DNA of 64,000 bases from Hesseltinella vesiculosa (taxonomy: Eukaryota > Mucoromycota > Mucoromycetes > Mucorales > Cunninghamellaceae), in assembly GCA_002104935.1 (NCBI GenBank), contig MCGT01000029.1:1-64000 (forward strand), in the 5' to 3' direction. The notes below the pieces were generated by a model. The model saw nothing but the letters and a program-made list of their open reading frames with translations, did not search any database and was not told the DNA's origin. Within the stretch, counting starts at the first letter, position 1. Each line of letters opens with the position of its first letter. Positions 35,214 to 46,239 of this stretch are shown here, piece by piece. Position numbers and translations under genes: made by a program.

Positions 35214-35716
35214 ATGTCAATTATTCAGGACATAAATCCTACCAACAACATGGATTGCAAAATTTCCAGACAACTTATTTTCGTCCATGGCATTCTTGCC
35301 AAACACTGCAAGCCGTATGAGATCCCAATTCACAAGGAATGGTTTTCTACCATTGCTTGCCTCTTAACCTCTGCATATCCTACATTGGTTCCGTCGTCGG
35401 ATTGGTGTTCAAACAAGGTGATTATGCAGTCAGGGCAGCCGTTGAAACTTAGTGATCTTTTGTTATCGTAAGCAAGGTCAGAGGATGTGAATTCCAGGCG
35501 CACGTTTCTTTCATGATTATCAAACAAAGGCTGCAGCGCTGGGGCGAGATACCTTGTGATGAATGTCGTTTCCGAAATTTCAGTGTTCGTAGCATCAAGA
35601 GGGAGAAGCTGAAGGAGCTGAGAAGCAGAGACCAGCAGCTTTTATCGATTGCATCATTTGCGGCTGCGTTTGCCAGGAGCAAGAGTGAGGAACAGGCATT
35701 AATTCGGTCGGTGTAA
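35214..35716 (+). CDS. Small hypothetical protein, two exons
   Basis: Exon 35214-35467 and exon 35530-35716 join in frame to 146 aa over a 62-bp intron (gtaagc donor, weak caaag acceptor). Recognisable pieces are HKEWFSTIACLLTSAYPTLV, DWCSNKVIMQSG, then LQRWGEIPCDECRFRNFS (one Cys-x-x-Cys) and a basic helical tail SIKREKLKELRSRDQQLLSI. It sits between the two halves of the RCY1-PUS10 duplication, in a segment otherwise made of mobile or decayed sequence. I do not recognise it. It may be the 3' part of a larger lineage-specific gene, since no promoter-like region is evident. Confidence 0.45.
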
Positions 35717-35832
35717 TATTTGGGTTAATAAACGCAGCAAGTAATTCAATTAGAATCTTTTCAGGTTTATTAGTACTTCGAAAATTCGAATGAAGAAGAA
35801 AAAGAACTGAAAAAAAAAATGCCGATCTTAAA

Positions 35833-36526
35833 GAGGTTCAGAAAATTCACGGCTACGAAGTTACACTCAGCCTGGGATTGTCCAATAAAATCATATTTCT
35901 GTTTTTGGATTTCTTTTTTCCCAGTTACTTGGAAGTTGTTGTCAATGCTCGCTTGAGCTTAGCGTCTTGGAGGGTCATGGATAAGCTTAAAATAGAACAC
36001 GAAGCCAGACGTTTCATAGAGATGCACAATGAAATGACCCACAATGTCGCCAACCGGCAAGTCAACAAGGTTGTCAGGAAGATGCACTTTGATAGGCAGA
36101 GCAGGGTTGTGACGGAACTGGCCATAAAATTCATCTAGCTCATCCCAGTTCATCATTGCTTCAGAAGGGGGAAATCGTTGGCGGGTGGCACTGTTTCGTC
36201 AGCGGATGCAAGTGAGGCACCAGCATCTGCGTCCTTCAAAATGCACTAGAGGTCGTTTACATTTGCAACCACTACAGCGAGCGATGGGCACTTGATCAGT
36301 TACTTGCAATAAAGCGTTCAATGGAGGCATTAGCCAGGCGCGTAACGTTGCGTGATGTCATATTAAGAAATAACAAAGAGAAAGAAATATCAGGAAAAGG
36401 TGTTAAAAAAAACAAGTAAGCTTTTCTCTTCCCATCCCCCCTTTTTTTTGCCAAAAACAGAAAAGTGATTTTATTGGACAATCCCAGGCTGAGTGTAACT
36501 TCGTGTCCGTGAATTTTCTGAACCTC
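35833..36526 (-). mobile_element. TIR element, copy 2
   Basis: The best preserved copy: about 75 bp of inverted repeat at each end ('gaggttcagaaaattcacgg', 'gaagttacactcagcctggg', 'attgtccaataaaatcat'). On the minus strand it has a start peptide (36361-36296: MTSRNVTRLANASIERFIAS, then N and stop). The second frame follows, with FYGQFRHNPALPIKV, DNLVDLPVGDIVGHF and HLYETSGFVFYFKLIHDP (36156-35959). The cysteine segment is interrupted by an in-frame stop in 'IRxRNSATRQ'. Copy 3 lies head-to-head 110 bp away. Confidence 0.78.
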
Positions 36527-36635
36527 CTCGTTTACAGTAAAACTAAAGCCATCAAACACAGCGATGGCATGCGCATTTTTTATTGACCGCCTTCGATTTG
36601 ATTGGGTGACAACATTCATCTGTTTCGTTTAAAAA

Positions 36636-37240
36636 AAATGTGGGAAGAGAAAAGCTTCCTGATATTTCTTTCTCTTTGTTATTTCTTAATATGACATCAC
36701 GCAACGTTACGCGCCTGGCTATTGCCTCCATTGAACGCTTTATTGCAAGTAACTGATCAAGTGCCCATCGCTCGCTGTAGTGGTTGCAAATGTAAACGAC
36801 CTCTAGTGCATTTTGAAGGACGCAGATGCTGGTGCCTCACTTGCATCCGCTGACGAAACAGTGCCACCCGCCAACGATTTCCCCCTTCTGAAGCAATGAT
36901 GAACTGGGATGAGCTAGAGGAATTTTATGGCCAGTTCCGTCACAACCCTGCTCTGCCTATCAAAGTGCATCTTCCTGACAACCTTGTTGACTTGCCGGTT
37001 GGCGACATTGTGGGTCATTTCATTGTGCATCTCTATGAAACGTCTGGCTTCATGTTCTATTTTAAGCTTATCCATGACCCTTCAAGACGCTCAGCTATCG
37101 CCTTTTACGCTTCCTGTACAAGCTCAAGCGAGCATTGACAACAACTTCCAGGTAACTGGGAAGGAAATTGGAAAAAAAGAAATCCCAAAAACAGAAAAAT
37201 GATTTTATTGGACAATCCCAGGCTGAGTGTAACTTCGTAT
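36636..37240 (+). mobile_element. TIR element, copy 3 (5'-truncated)
   Basis: Opposite orientation to copy 2. It begins inside the element ('gggaagagaaaagctt') without the first terminal repeat, but ends with the second ('attggacaatcccaggctg'). The start peptide at 36691 reads MTSRNVTRLAIASIERFIAS, then N and stop. The second frame (36896-37138) carries DNLVDLPVGDIVGHF and HLYETSGFMFYFKLIHDP. Same frame break as copies 1 and 2. Its head-to-head arrangement with copy 2 forms a ~1.4-kb imperfect palindrome. Confidence 0.75.
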
Positions 37241-37303
37241 TAGCGACAGCAATGAGGAATAAGTGTTTTGCGTAAAAAATGATAACAGATGATTCGCAAC
37301 AGA

Positions 37304-38240
37304 CTTGAACACCTTTTTACTGGAGTCAGACCAGCCGAATTTCGTTGCGCTTGTGAACAGGTTTCAAACCAAACTAGCCGAGTGGTCCATTGATATCACG
37401 CATATGAGTCCCCATGAATTGCCCGTGATCATGGCAAGCCAATGTCCGCGACACCCTCGTATGTTGGTTTTGAATTGATTTTGAACGAATCACCAAACTG
37501 ACTTGCTTAATAGACCTTTTTTTTTTTTTTCAGTTCATATCATGTTGACACTGGGACAAGCTTCGTGTCTGGTCCTAGGCTGCAAACCTACCAACGAACC
37601 AACACATCAATGCACGACGCCCTTGAACACAGTGATGGCAACACAAACAATGGTGACGATGACTACAACAATGAAGAAAGCAGCAAAGCTGCCACTGCCA
37701 AACCTACCGACAATGACAAGGCTCCTTGAGGTCAGAAACGCAAGTTCAACGGTCCTGTAATTCCATACTGCAAAGATAGAGTGTTGCACATAATGAAGAC
37801 TATTGCCACCCATGTCGATCCCGCCAATGAAAATTTCGATCACCAATTTTTTACATCAGCAATACAGTATGAAATTATGACTGCCATTTTCCCTAACCTA
37901 CAACGACATTGTAATGAAGCGCAGCTTCAGTATTGGGTTGGGCAATCGAAAATATGGGGACCTCTTGATAAAATCAAGGTGGAAGGAAAACTCATCTACA
38001 GGTGACATCTTTGGATTCTTCAAAAGGAACTACTACAATTTTTAATCGAAACGAACGATTCCCTGTCGTCATACTGGCACCATGTTAGAGCAAATCCTGA
38101 CGTTGTTAGCGTTGGTTATGCACGAAAATCAGCAACCAAGGAAACTGATCTAGCCCGGTCCCACTTACTGAAGCTGATGATTGACAAGTTGCATTTTCGG
38201 CTTAAATGTCAAGAAGTTTATGTGAGCCCATGCTAAACTA
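37304..38240 (+). pseudogene. Decayed lineage-specific gene
   Basis: Readable pieces on the plus strand are separated by frame changes. They are FLLESDQPNFVALVNRFQTK with DITHMSPHELPVIMASQCP (37316-37460), then a typical intron (gtatgttgg ... tttttcag) and HIMLTLGQASCLVLGCKPT. An Asn/Asp-rich low-complexity stretch follows, then KRKFNGPVIPYCKDRVLHIM, FFTSAIQYEIMTAIFPNLQR and LQYWVGQSKIWGPLDKIKVE, a stop, and finally ARSHLLKLMIDKLHFRLKCQ. I do not recognise the family. The conserved sense with several disruptions indicates a former protein gene. Confidence 0.55.
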
Positions 38241-38399
38241 CGAAGTCCAAAAGTTTAACTGTCGTTCCGCTCCAGTGCAGCGTTCAAAATAAAGATATCC
38301 CCGCCCCAATAAAAAAAATATGCCCCCGCCAAAAAAGAATTGGCCAATTTCACGAAACCTTTTCACAGATCGTTGGAAATCTCTTGTTACTATTGACAA

Positions 38400-38760
38400 A
38401 GACAAAAAGCTGTAGAATATGTGCCCATGTAAAGGAAAAGACCAGAATAAAAAAAAAAAGAAAACAACTGCGCGGAAATTGAATATGGCAGTCCATTCGT
38501 TTCGTAAAGAAAAAAAAAAAGCAAACACTGCACAACGCTTTTGGGAGATCATATCGATGTAAAATTGTAAGCGTGCACAAAACGATGGATGATGATGACT
38601 CTGAAAATCACGTCGATTGATAAATCACTTTCGTTTTGACATCATCCGATCCACCAGCAAAAAAAAAAAATGACCATTTTCATCAGGGAACCCCCAGGCT
38701 CTCTGATCAAAAATCACAGCGCAAAACTGATCTAAATAAATTCACCCTGAATTTTCCATG
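38400..38760 (+). repeat. Dispersed repeat family R1, copy 5 (long form)
   Basis: Collinear with copy 1 at 8890: 'aactgcgcggaaattgaat', 'gcaaacactgcacaacgctt', 'tcacgtcgattgataaat', 'gatccaccagcaaaaa'. Confidence 0.88.
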
Positions 38761-38982
38761 TTATTACGAAATGGTGAGGAATGACCTTTGTTAAAATTGT
38801 AGCTCTCCCAGGTAGCGCAGGGACGAACGACTAGGCTGACAAACATGCACTTAAAAAATAGTTTTTCAAATCTCAAAGAAATACCTGGCAGCTGCCAAAT
38901 GGCGAAGAATATAGGAAGCGAAAGAATGCTACTGTACTGGTTATTATATTTCGAAATAAAGCTGTTGGTCTCTCATCTCCGG

Positions 38983-39060
38983 TAAACGCGTATATCAATG
39001 ACTCGACACAAGACATCAAGATGGTAACTCACGACATGGGCCGACACCAGGGCAATACAC
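38983..39060 (+). pseudogene. Remnant of the RCY1 last exon
   Basis: About 80 bp match the RCY1 last exon at 33395-33465 (both contain 'acacaagacatcaaga' and 'cacgacatgggccga') with point differences. The downstream spacer is also related to the RCY1 3' flank. It is what is left of a second RCY1 copy placed just before the intact PUS10. Confidence 0.9.
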
Positions 39061-39214
39061 AAATGCAGTTTCTCCCAGATAAATCACGCCTTTCTGTTTA
39101 TCACCTCATTTCTTGACCTTACCCCTCCAATGATCCCAAATACATGACGAGTGCTAGATCATCGTCAATTTCTTTAATTCAGCATCTATACATTCGTTAA
39201 GAGAAAATACACGA

Positions 39215-41231
39215 CTAATTTGATTGAGGTGGCCAAACCAAGTCCACGTTTGTGACATCCAGCTCTAGCAAATCGGCGGCTTCAACACCAAGGATGCTGG
39301 CCATGTTAGGCAAAGATCGCTGCAGATCGCCGTGCACAAATTCCTTAATATAGGTCCCGGCCTGGGTGTTCATCGTGATCACTGCAAATCGGGCGTCCTC
39401 CTCCTTGTCAGATACTTTGACCATGGACAGCTCGTGGATTTGTTTGGATCGTTCCATCATGGCACGTCTAAAAAAAAAGAGTGGGAATCGTGCGCTGAAG
39501 TTTCATGAAAATGGCGGTTACCTTTGACTGACGCGCACAGGCGTATGCTGAGAGATTTCAAAACCTTGTCTGCCAAAATCATTGCATTTCTTGACCATTT
39601 CGTCGGTCACAGATGATGAGACCCAAATCAATGCTTGGTATGTTTTACGTTTGAACTCTTCGCCTGCCTTGATTAAATTGGTGTCCTTTCTGCATGTCCA
39701 GCAAAAAAAAAAAAAAAAAAAAAAAAAGGGAGGGGAGGTGGTTTAGTCATAATCTCTACTGCACCCTGAATTTTTTTTCTTACAACTGAATGGGACAGAT
39801 ATGGCGCACTTGAACAACGTCCTTGGTCGAAGACTCGTTGATCTCGGCTTCCATCTGCGCGTATTCTTCAGCTGGTAGGACAGGACGAACAGGATCTACG
39901 AGTTCACAATAAAATGGGCGGCCCGTGCCTAGCATTCGTACATTCGCATCCTCACGTCCAGCCGTGGTAAACTTGACAGCTAATTGCCCAATTTATAAAA
40001 ATAAAAAAAGGTGAGCTAGAATCGATGATGTACAGTTGTCGATCATTTACCTTGACACTGATGGTGTTTCTGTAGCACGTCCACAATGCATTCAGACACA
40101 GATATTTCTGCCAGCTTCTTTCCTCGGACACACCAGGGCGTTTGACTGCATTCTCGAGAGAATTTAAGGTAGCGGCCACCAGTGTAACCAGCTTCGTGCA
40201 GTGTATTGATCTTGACGGTACATTTTTCAGACGATGGGACGGGTGGCACTGTTGTCAACCTAAAAAAGGAGGTGATGAGCGCATAATCTTCATTTACGAA
40301 CTCACAAAAACCTACACTCGTGCTTCTTCGGCTTCCAAGTTTTTCAAAGCTTCGGCAACAACAGGTCGAGATGTACCAACGATTTTGGTGATACCCTACA
40401 TTGTCAGAAAAAAAAAAAAAAAAAAAAAAAAAAAGATGTGAGATCGTCATAGACAAAATGACTCCTTTGCCATTCTGATCATACCTTTTTGCGCACTTTG
40501 CGAACTACCAACAGTTGTTTTTTTGTGCTCGTGAGGAAGAGGTGTTCGTCGCTAGAAGGAGCGTGCTCCAGGACCACAGTGATGCGGAGAGGTGAGCTTG
40601 GCTCAAAGACACGGTCGGACAAGGCGGTAAACTGCTGGCTGACAAGGTAGCGCATAGGTTCCTTGGAATCGATGGTGATGATGTCTTCCCACTTTTGAGC
40701 CAGCTCAGGCACATGTGTTTGCAACCATTGTTGAAGGTGGAAATACATAAGACGCTCCCGGGTCATGACGCTGATGGGGGGCGTGAAACTGAGGCAGTAT
40801 GACCTTGTATCGTAGGGTTTCTTTTCAAAGACGTTCACAATAGGACCTATGATCTCGTCCTGCTCGGCGAACTGAAGAGTGCCCAAACACACGCTGCACA
40901 AAGGCACTTGGATCTTGGATGTTGGAGGGAAGGCGCTGTCAAAAGCTTGCTCAAGGATCTATTAAATAAAAGGTAAGCCGTCATTCATTTTGCTGCAAAT
41001 AGACAAAATGGCAAGCGTGTCTTTTTGGCTAGGTTGATCCAAAGGACATACCTTGTTTGAAGGGCCATAGAGACTAAAATCAGTGCAGCCCATGAATCGA
41101 AGAATACAACGTGAGCAGCAAGCGCCTTGCTGGAGCCCATTGATAGCAGCAATGAAAAGCGAATTATTGTCTTGATCGCTGTCGCAGATCTTTTGATCAA
41201 GCACAAACTTGTTTAATTTATCGGAAAGCAT
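39215..41231 (-). CDS. PUS10: tRNA pseudouridine synthase Pus10
   Basis: Pus10 isomerises uridine to pseudouridine in the T-loop of tRNA (U54/U55 in archaea and animals). Seven exons (41231-41052, 40958-40485, 40395-40316, 40259-40051, 39979-39784, 39689-39522, 39467-39215) give 519 aa, the family length. The N-terminal zinc site is visible (CCSRCILRF, residues 38-46, and PLCSVCLGTL). The synthase core carries HEAGYTGGRYLKFSRECSQT and the catalytic-aspartate motif TTAGREDANVRMLGTGRPFY. C-terminal motifs include TYQALIWVSSSVTDEMVKK and GRQGFEISQHTPVRVSQR. Two introns hold T24-T27 runs in the sense strand. It is the surviving member of a duplicated pair. Presence of Pus10 in a fungus is itself noteworthy, since yeasts lack it. 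Confidence 0.94.
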
Positions 41232-41454
41232 GACAAAAAAAAAAAAAGAGAGGCGCAAAAATAAAAAAAGCTCAATAGAAAACCTTGAGCCATGAATGTT
41301 GATGGTGAGTTCGAAATCGTTTCCAGCGCACGTCTCGCTAGCTCTGTCTTGGAGAATTGCAATTGTAATCAGAGTTATTTCCCATCACTTTGTACTCGTA
41401 TGCAAATTTGGGTTGTCCTGCAATCCTATTAGCACCTAATCGAAAATTGGCTTG

Positions 41455-41675
41455 GAGCAATTTTCCGCTGTGATTTTTTGGTCAGATGGCCTGGAGGCTC
41501 GCTGGTGGAATTGGCGCTGGGGAATCAGATGCATCAATGCTAAAACGATCTAAGGTTGGCAGGGTGACCTTCACCAATCGACCTGGCCTTTTCAGCATCG
41601 TTATCATTGACACAGTTTCACTTCCTCACAAAATTTCACGTCCATCCGATCACTCAAAAATGACGTTCTTTTTTT
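41455..41675 (-). repeat. Dispersed repeat family R1, copy 6
   Basis: Partner of the copy at 34830 in the duplicated block; 'ggttggcagggtgacc', 'ttcaccaatcgacctgg', 'cttttcagcatcgtt'. A short insertion 'ctggaggctcg' distinguishes it. Confidence 0.88.
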
Positions 41676-41869
41676 TTCAAAATGAATAAGCAAAATACAC
41701 AAAAACAAGAAAAAAGCTTCATTTTTTCGCCTTCGTCAGTTATTGCCATTCGTGCATACTTCCAAAACAGAAGGTTGGTCAGTATACATGGGAGGTGTAA
41801 CTAACCCATGAAAACAAGCAAATAAAAAACAAACGCCCTTTTGGCTACAAGAATTAACTTGAGCAAAAA

Positions 41870-42110
41870 TGGCCTGGGACTCCCCTGGTGAAAATGGCCG
41901 ATTTTTCATTTTTTTAAGCTGGTGAATCGGAGGTGTCAAAAGAATACTGATCGAAAGTTGGCTGGGCGACCTTCACCAATCGACTTGAGCTTTTCAGCAC
42001 CAACATCATTCATGAATTTTCGAATCCTTACAAAATTTCACTCCCATCCAATCACTCAAAAGTGCTGTGCAGCGTTGGTTTTTTTTTTCATTTTGAAAAA
42101 TTAAAAATTG
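41870..42110 (-). repeat. Dispersed repeat family R1, copy 7
   Basis: 'aaagttggctgggcgacctt', 'caccaatcgacttgagc', 'cttttcagcaccaacatc' on the plus strand, the reverse of the family consensus. It lies 330 bp from copy 6 in the same orientation but is more diverged. Confidence 0.83.
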
Positions 42111-42559
42111 TTTGGATGGCCATTCAGTCTCCGCGCGTGCCATCGATTCCAGGCTGGTGCAGACTAGGCTAGTGAACCAACCTCCCTCAGTACATATTAA
42201 AAAAGCATTTGGCTGGTTTGCCCGATTGGTTAGTCTGCTAAAAAAAATGATTCACGGCTCAACTAAAAACCTGAGATGGTGGACCTGGCAGAATTTCGGA
42301 TACCCATCAACGAAACAAACAGAAAAAGGAAATTCATTTTGGGGCTATGGAACATGCCTAGAAAAATAGGGTGCATTGCTCCTCACCTCACTGTTGAACA
42401 GCAGTCGTTCAAAATTTCAGGAAACAATCGTACGTCCAAACATTTTATTCATTTGGTAATCGAGTTATTCATGCAAGCAAGGATGAGTAAGTGAGGTAGG
42501 GTGGCAAAAAAGGTAAGGGAGATGGAAACAATGCGTAGATCAAGTAGGAAAATGGGAAT
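42110..42559. other. Intergenic, 3' of MTR4
   Basis: Short open frames with no family resemblance. No further feature. Confidence 0.45.
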
Positions 42560-45500
42560 TTACAGGTAAAGAGATGCAGCAAAAATGATGTCTCTGTGTA
42601 ATTTGGTAATGGCTACAATATAAAAATAAAGAATTAAAAAAAACAATTTCTTTTCTGCAAGTTAGCATTCTTACCTTCTGAGAATTTATTCTCCAGGTCA
42701 CTGTTGCCAATGGCTTTTGCGGCGGACGCCATTTGGCGCAGAAGTTCTTCCAGGCGACGGAACACACGGATCAGAGATCCTTCATAGACGTCGGTCATCT
42801 TGCAAATTTGGGCAAAGGTGGCGCCCTGGCACCAGGCATAGACAACTTGCATCAATTCGGGCTTAAACTTTTGGAGGTATTGCTCTTCGTCCAAAGTAAA
42901 CTTGCATTCATTGGATACCTTGGCGATACGACGAGCAGTTTCACGCATGATTTGCATGGGACTTTCCAGTTCTTGAGGCAGTTGGGGGGGTTCATTGACT
43001 TTTTCGTCAAACACGAAGCATGAGAGCAACGCAGCACATTGTTCGGGCGTCAACTCGTTGAACACACCTTGGAAGATCATTTCAGTCAACAGCAGTTCGT
43101 CACCAGTACTGATTTCACAGGCCACACGACCCTTCATTTCCACCACATCCGCAGCATTTGTGAATTCCAATCTAGCATGAAAAAAAAGGCAAGAGCCTTC
43201 AGTCTCTTATTCTTTTTTTTTTTTTGTTCATGTGCTACCTGCGCATCACACGTTTGCGTGCTTTCAGTTCATCCAGTTGAACGATGGATCTGGCATCGGC
43301 GATCTTGCGCTTGCAGGCTTTGATTTTGGCGGTGATCTTCATCTTTTCGTCGTACAAGGCATACTGCGGTTGGATGTCTTCGGCATTATGCAAAGGATGC
43401 TGTACCAGCTGTCGTTCCATCAGGTGGGCTCTCTATTTTGCAAAAAAAAAAAAAATGAGCGCGCCGAGCATAACATTTGCCATGCGCGTCTTACTTCGAT
43501 CAAGTTCAAAAAAGCGGGGTCCGAAATACGCATGTTTTCAACGGGATCCAGCTGAGGCACTCCCTTCTCCATCTTCTTGACCACCAAATTGATGGAGCGC
43601 AGAACGGACTGGCGTTTGTCTCTGCTCTTGAGATTGGCAGGCAGAGTCAGGCGGATCTTGGAGATGCTTTGAATGGTGTCAAAGACGACAGGGATGACGA
43701 GCATTTGAGCGTCGGGATCGGTCACTTTCGCAGGATAGATGCCCACTGGGTTACGTGCGCTGTCGTGGGCAAGCGAGCTCTCCTTGGTGCAGCACAAAAG
43801 GACATCCAAGATGTATCGAGGTTCGGCGGGGGGTTCATTAGGAGGGCGGCGGCGGCGGTCAGTGACTTGAGAATGATTGACAGCAGCACCCCAGCCGAAA
43901 TCCATGTCGTTGAGTTTGATGTGGACCAGACGGCCAGGTTGTAAGAACGGTAAGCAATAGGTGGGATGACAGAACACCGCACGGATGTCTTCACCATATT
44001 CTTCGATGCGCTTCTTTGTTTCGTAATACGACTGAATGTCGGCTTCGTTTTCGATCAGAATGCTGCTTCGATGATGTTCCAGTTCGGCCAATTCTACGAA
44101 AAAAAAATAAGCGCCCCAATCTCACTTTCGCCAACCTTGTCCTGTCTACCTTTTTGAAAGTGGGGGAGTTGAGCATCATTCTGGAAGGTGTAGAAACAGC
44201 GTTCAAGCATGAACTCGGGGCTAACGCCTTCGACACGAAGTAGGTTGAGAATCATATTGTAACTGAGGTGAAAAGCGGAATTCATTCGGTCAGATTCACC
44301 CTTCACCATGCCCTTGGCAACAGCAGGCTCCATCTTGCTGTCGATCATCATGATCACCACACCACGCTCATCCAGACCACGACGACCAGCACGACCAGAC
44401 ATTTGGATATATTCACCTGACGTGACCCAGCGCGTATTGACACCATCGAATTTCTGTACAGACGTAAAGACCACAGTTTTTGCGGGCATGTTGAGACCGA
44501 TGGAGAAGGTTTCAGTGGCAAAGAGGACCTTGAGCAAGTTTTCTTGGAACAGCACCTCGATCGTTTCTTTCATGATAGGCAGCAAACCACCATGATGTAC
44601 ACCGATGCCACGCTTCAACAGCGGCAGCAATTGCGTGATTTGAGGCAGTTGTCGGTCTTCTTCATTCAGGCCAGCAATGGCATTGTTGAACACACGCACC
44701 ACCATGTCGCTTTCGTTTTCTAGTGAAGAAAGGTGAGTCCTCGAGGCTGATTCAACTATTTCCTCGAAGGCTTACTGTCATTAAAGTCCAGTTTAGAGAG
44801 CTGTAGGGCATTGCTTTCGCATTCTTTTTTGGAGAAACTAAAGACGATGACAGGGTGATAATTGCGAGTCATAATCATCTTGATGATGCGGAAGATATCA
44901 GAAGGCCGGTTGTTGGCGCCACCTTTGGCTGTTTGGTTGCCTCGGTTGTCGCGGCCACCTCGTGATTTGGCTGCGCTGGGATCGTCGGCTTGTTTATCGG
45001 CCAGAGCGGCCAAGGCACGTTGGAAGTTGTCTTCTCGGAATGTGCTTTTTTCGTCAACGACCAGATGGATGCCATCGCCTTGTGAAGGAAAGAGGTAGTG
45101 TTGTAATGGTGTAGGACGGAAATCGGTATAGACAATGTGACAGGGCTGTTCGTGGATTTTACAAATCCATTCGGCAAATTCCATGGCGTTGGGAATCGTT
45201 GCTGACAGGAACACGTATCGCACAGCATGAGGAAGCAGAATAATGGATTCTTCCCATACAACACCACGTTCTATGAGGAAGAGGTAGGTGTCTTGCTCAA
45301 GTTATTTCATTTCTGTTTTACCTTTGTCACGCATGTAGTGGATTTCGTCATACACGACCCAGGCCACTTCTCGGATGACTTCCGAGCCACGGTACAGCAT
45401 GGAACGAAGAATTTCGGTGGTCATGACCAAACAAGAGGCTTGAGGGTTGATCGTCACGTCACCTGTCATTAGCCCAACATCACCAAACTCTTCTGTAAAT

Positions 45501-46239
45501 TCTCGAAATTTTTGGTTGGACAAAGCCTAGCAAGAATTCAAAACGGGTGAGGAAAATAGGAAAAGGGCAAAGGCACTGTACCTTGATGGGAGAGGTATAG
45601 ATGACACGTTGTTTGTTTTTCAAGCATTGAGCAATGGCATATTCAGCCACAACTGTTTTACCAGCAGAAGTGTGGGCAGAGACCAAGACGGATTCGTTAC
45701 GTTCAATGGAAGACACGGCCACACGTTGGAAAGGATCGAGAGTGAAAGGATAAGTGCGGGCAGGTTCGGCGGGAGGTACATGTTGAGAGATGGGTTTATA
45801 ATCGTAGTTGGGGGGAATGGCAACTTGATGGCGCACCTATTTCGATGAAGAAAGGCGAGAAGTGAAGAGAATGGATTACTACTTTGATATTTTTCACGTT
45901 GCCTTTGTGTGGTACCTGATGTTGTAGTGTAAGTTTGCCGTCTTGATCTGGTACCGCTGGAGCACCTTGTAAACCGGCGACATTGGTCACTTGGCGCGAT
46001 GTTTCTTCTTCAAAAGCATCGGCAACGATGGGTAGTGCCTGTACGTTTTCTTCAGCACGCAGTCGTTTCAGTTCGATATCTTCCTGTTCATCAAGATTAT
46101 CGTTGTCTTTGTCGGGCTGCGATCGTTTTCTGGACGTTGATGGTGCAACGTCTTCCATCAGCTCATCATCGAATTGATCTTCCGTTACCTTGCCGGATAA
46201 GATATTGAACAGATCGTCGTCGTTGGACTCGTCAAACAT
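42560..46239 (-). CDS. MTR4: Exosome RNA helicase Mtr4
   Basis: DExH/Ski2-like helicase of the nucleus that feeds RNA to the exosome, alone or in the TRAMP complex. Nine exons (46239-45916, 45836-45582, 45526-45322, 45270-44776, 44719-44150, 44093-43495, 43432-43239, 43171-42675, 42612-42560) give 1063 aa, the family size. The N-terminus is acidic and unstructured, then the core: [19 protein letters not shown] (motif I), [11 protein letters not shown] (DEIH box), [12 protein letters not shown] (motif III), [20 protein letters not shown] and [15 protein letters not shown] (motifs V-VI). The arch/KOW insert spans exons 5-7. The last residues FAASLYL are the typical Mtr4 end. Motif content and the terminus favour Mtr4 over cytoplasmic Ski2. 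Divergent from the trehalase gene, with 787 bp between. Confidence 0.97.
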
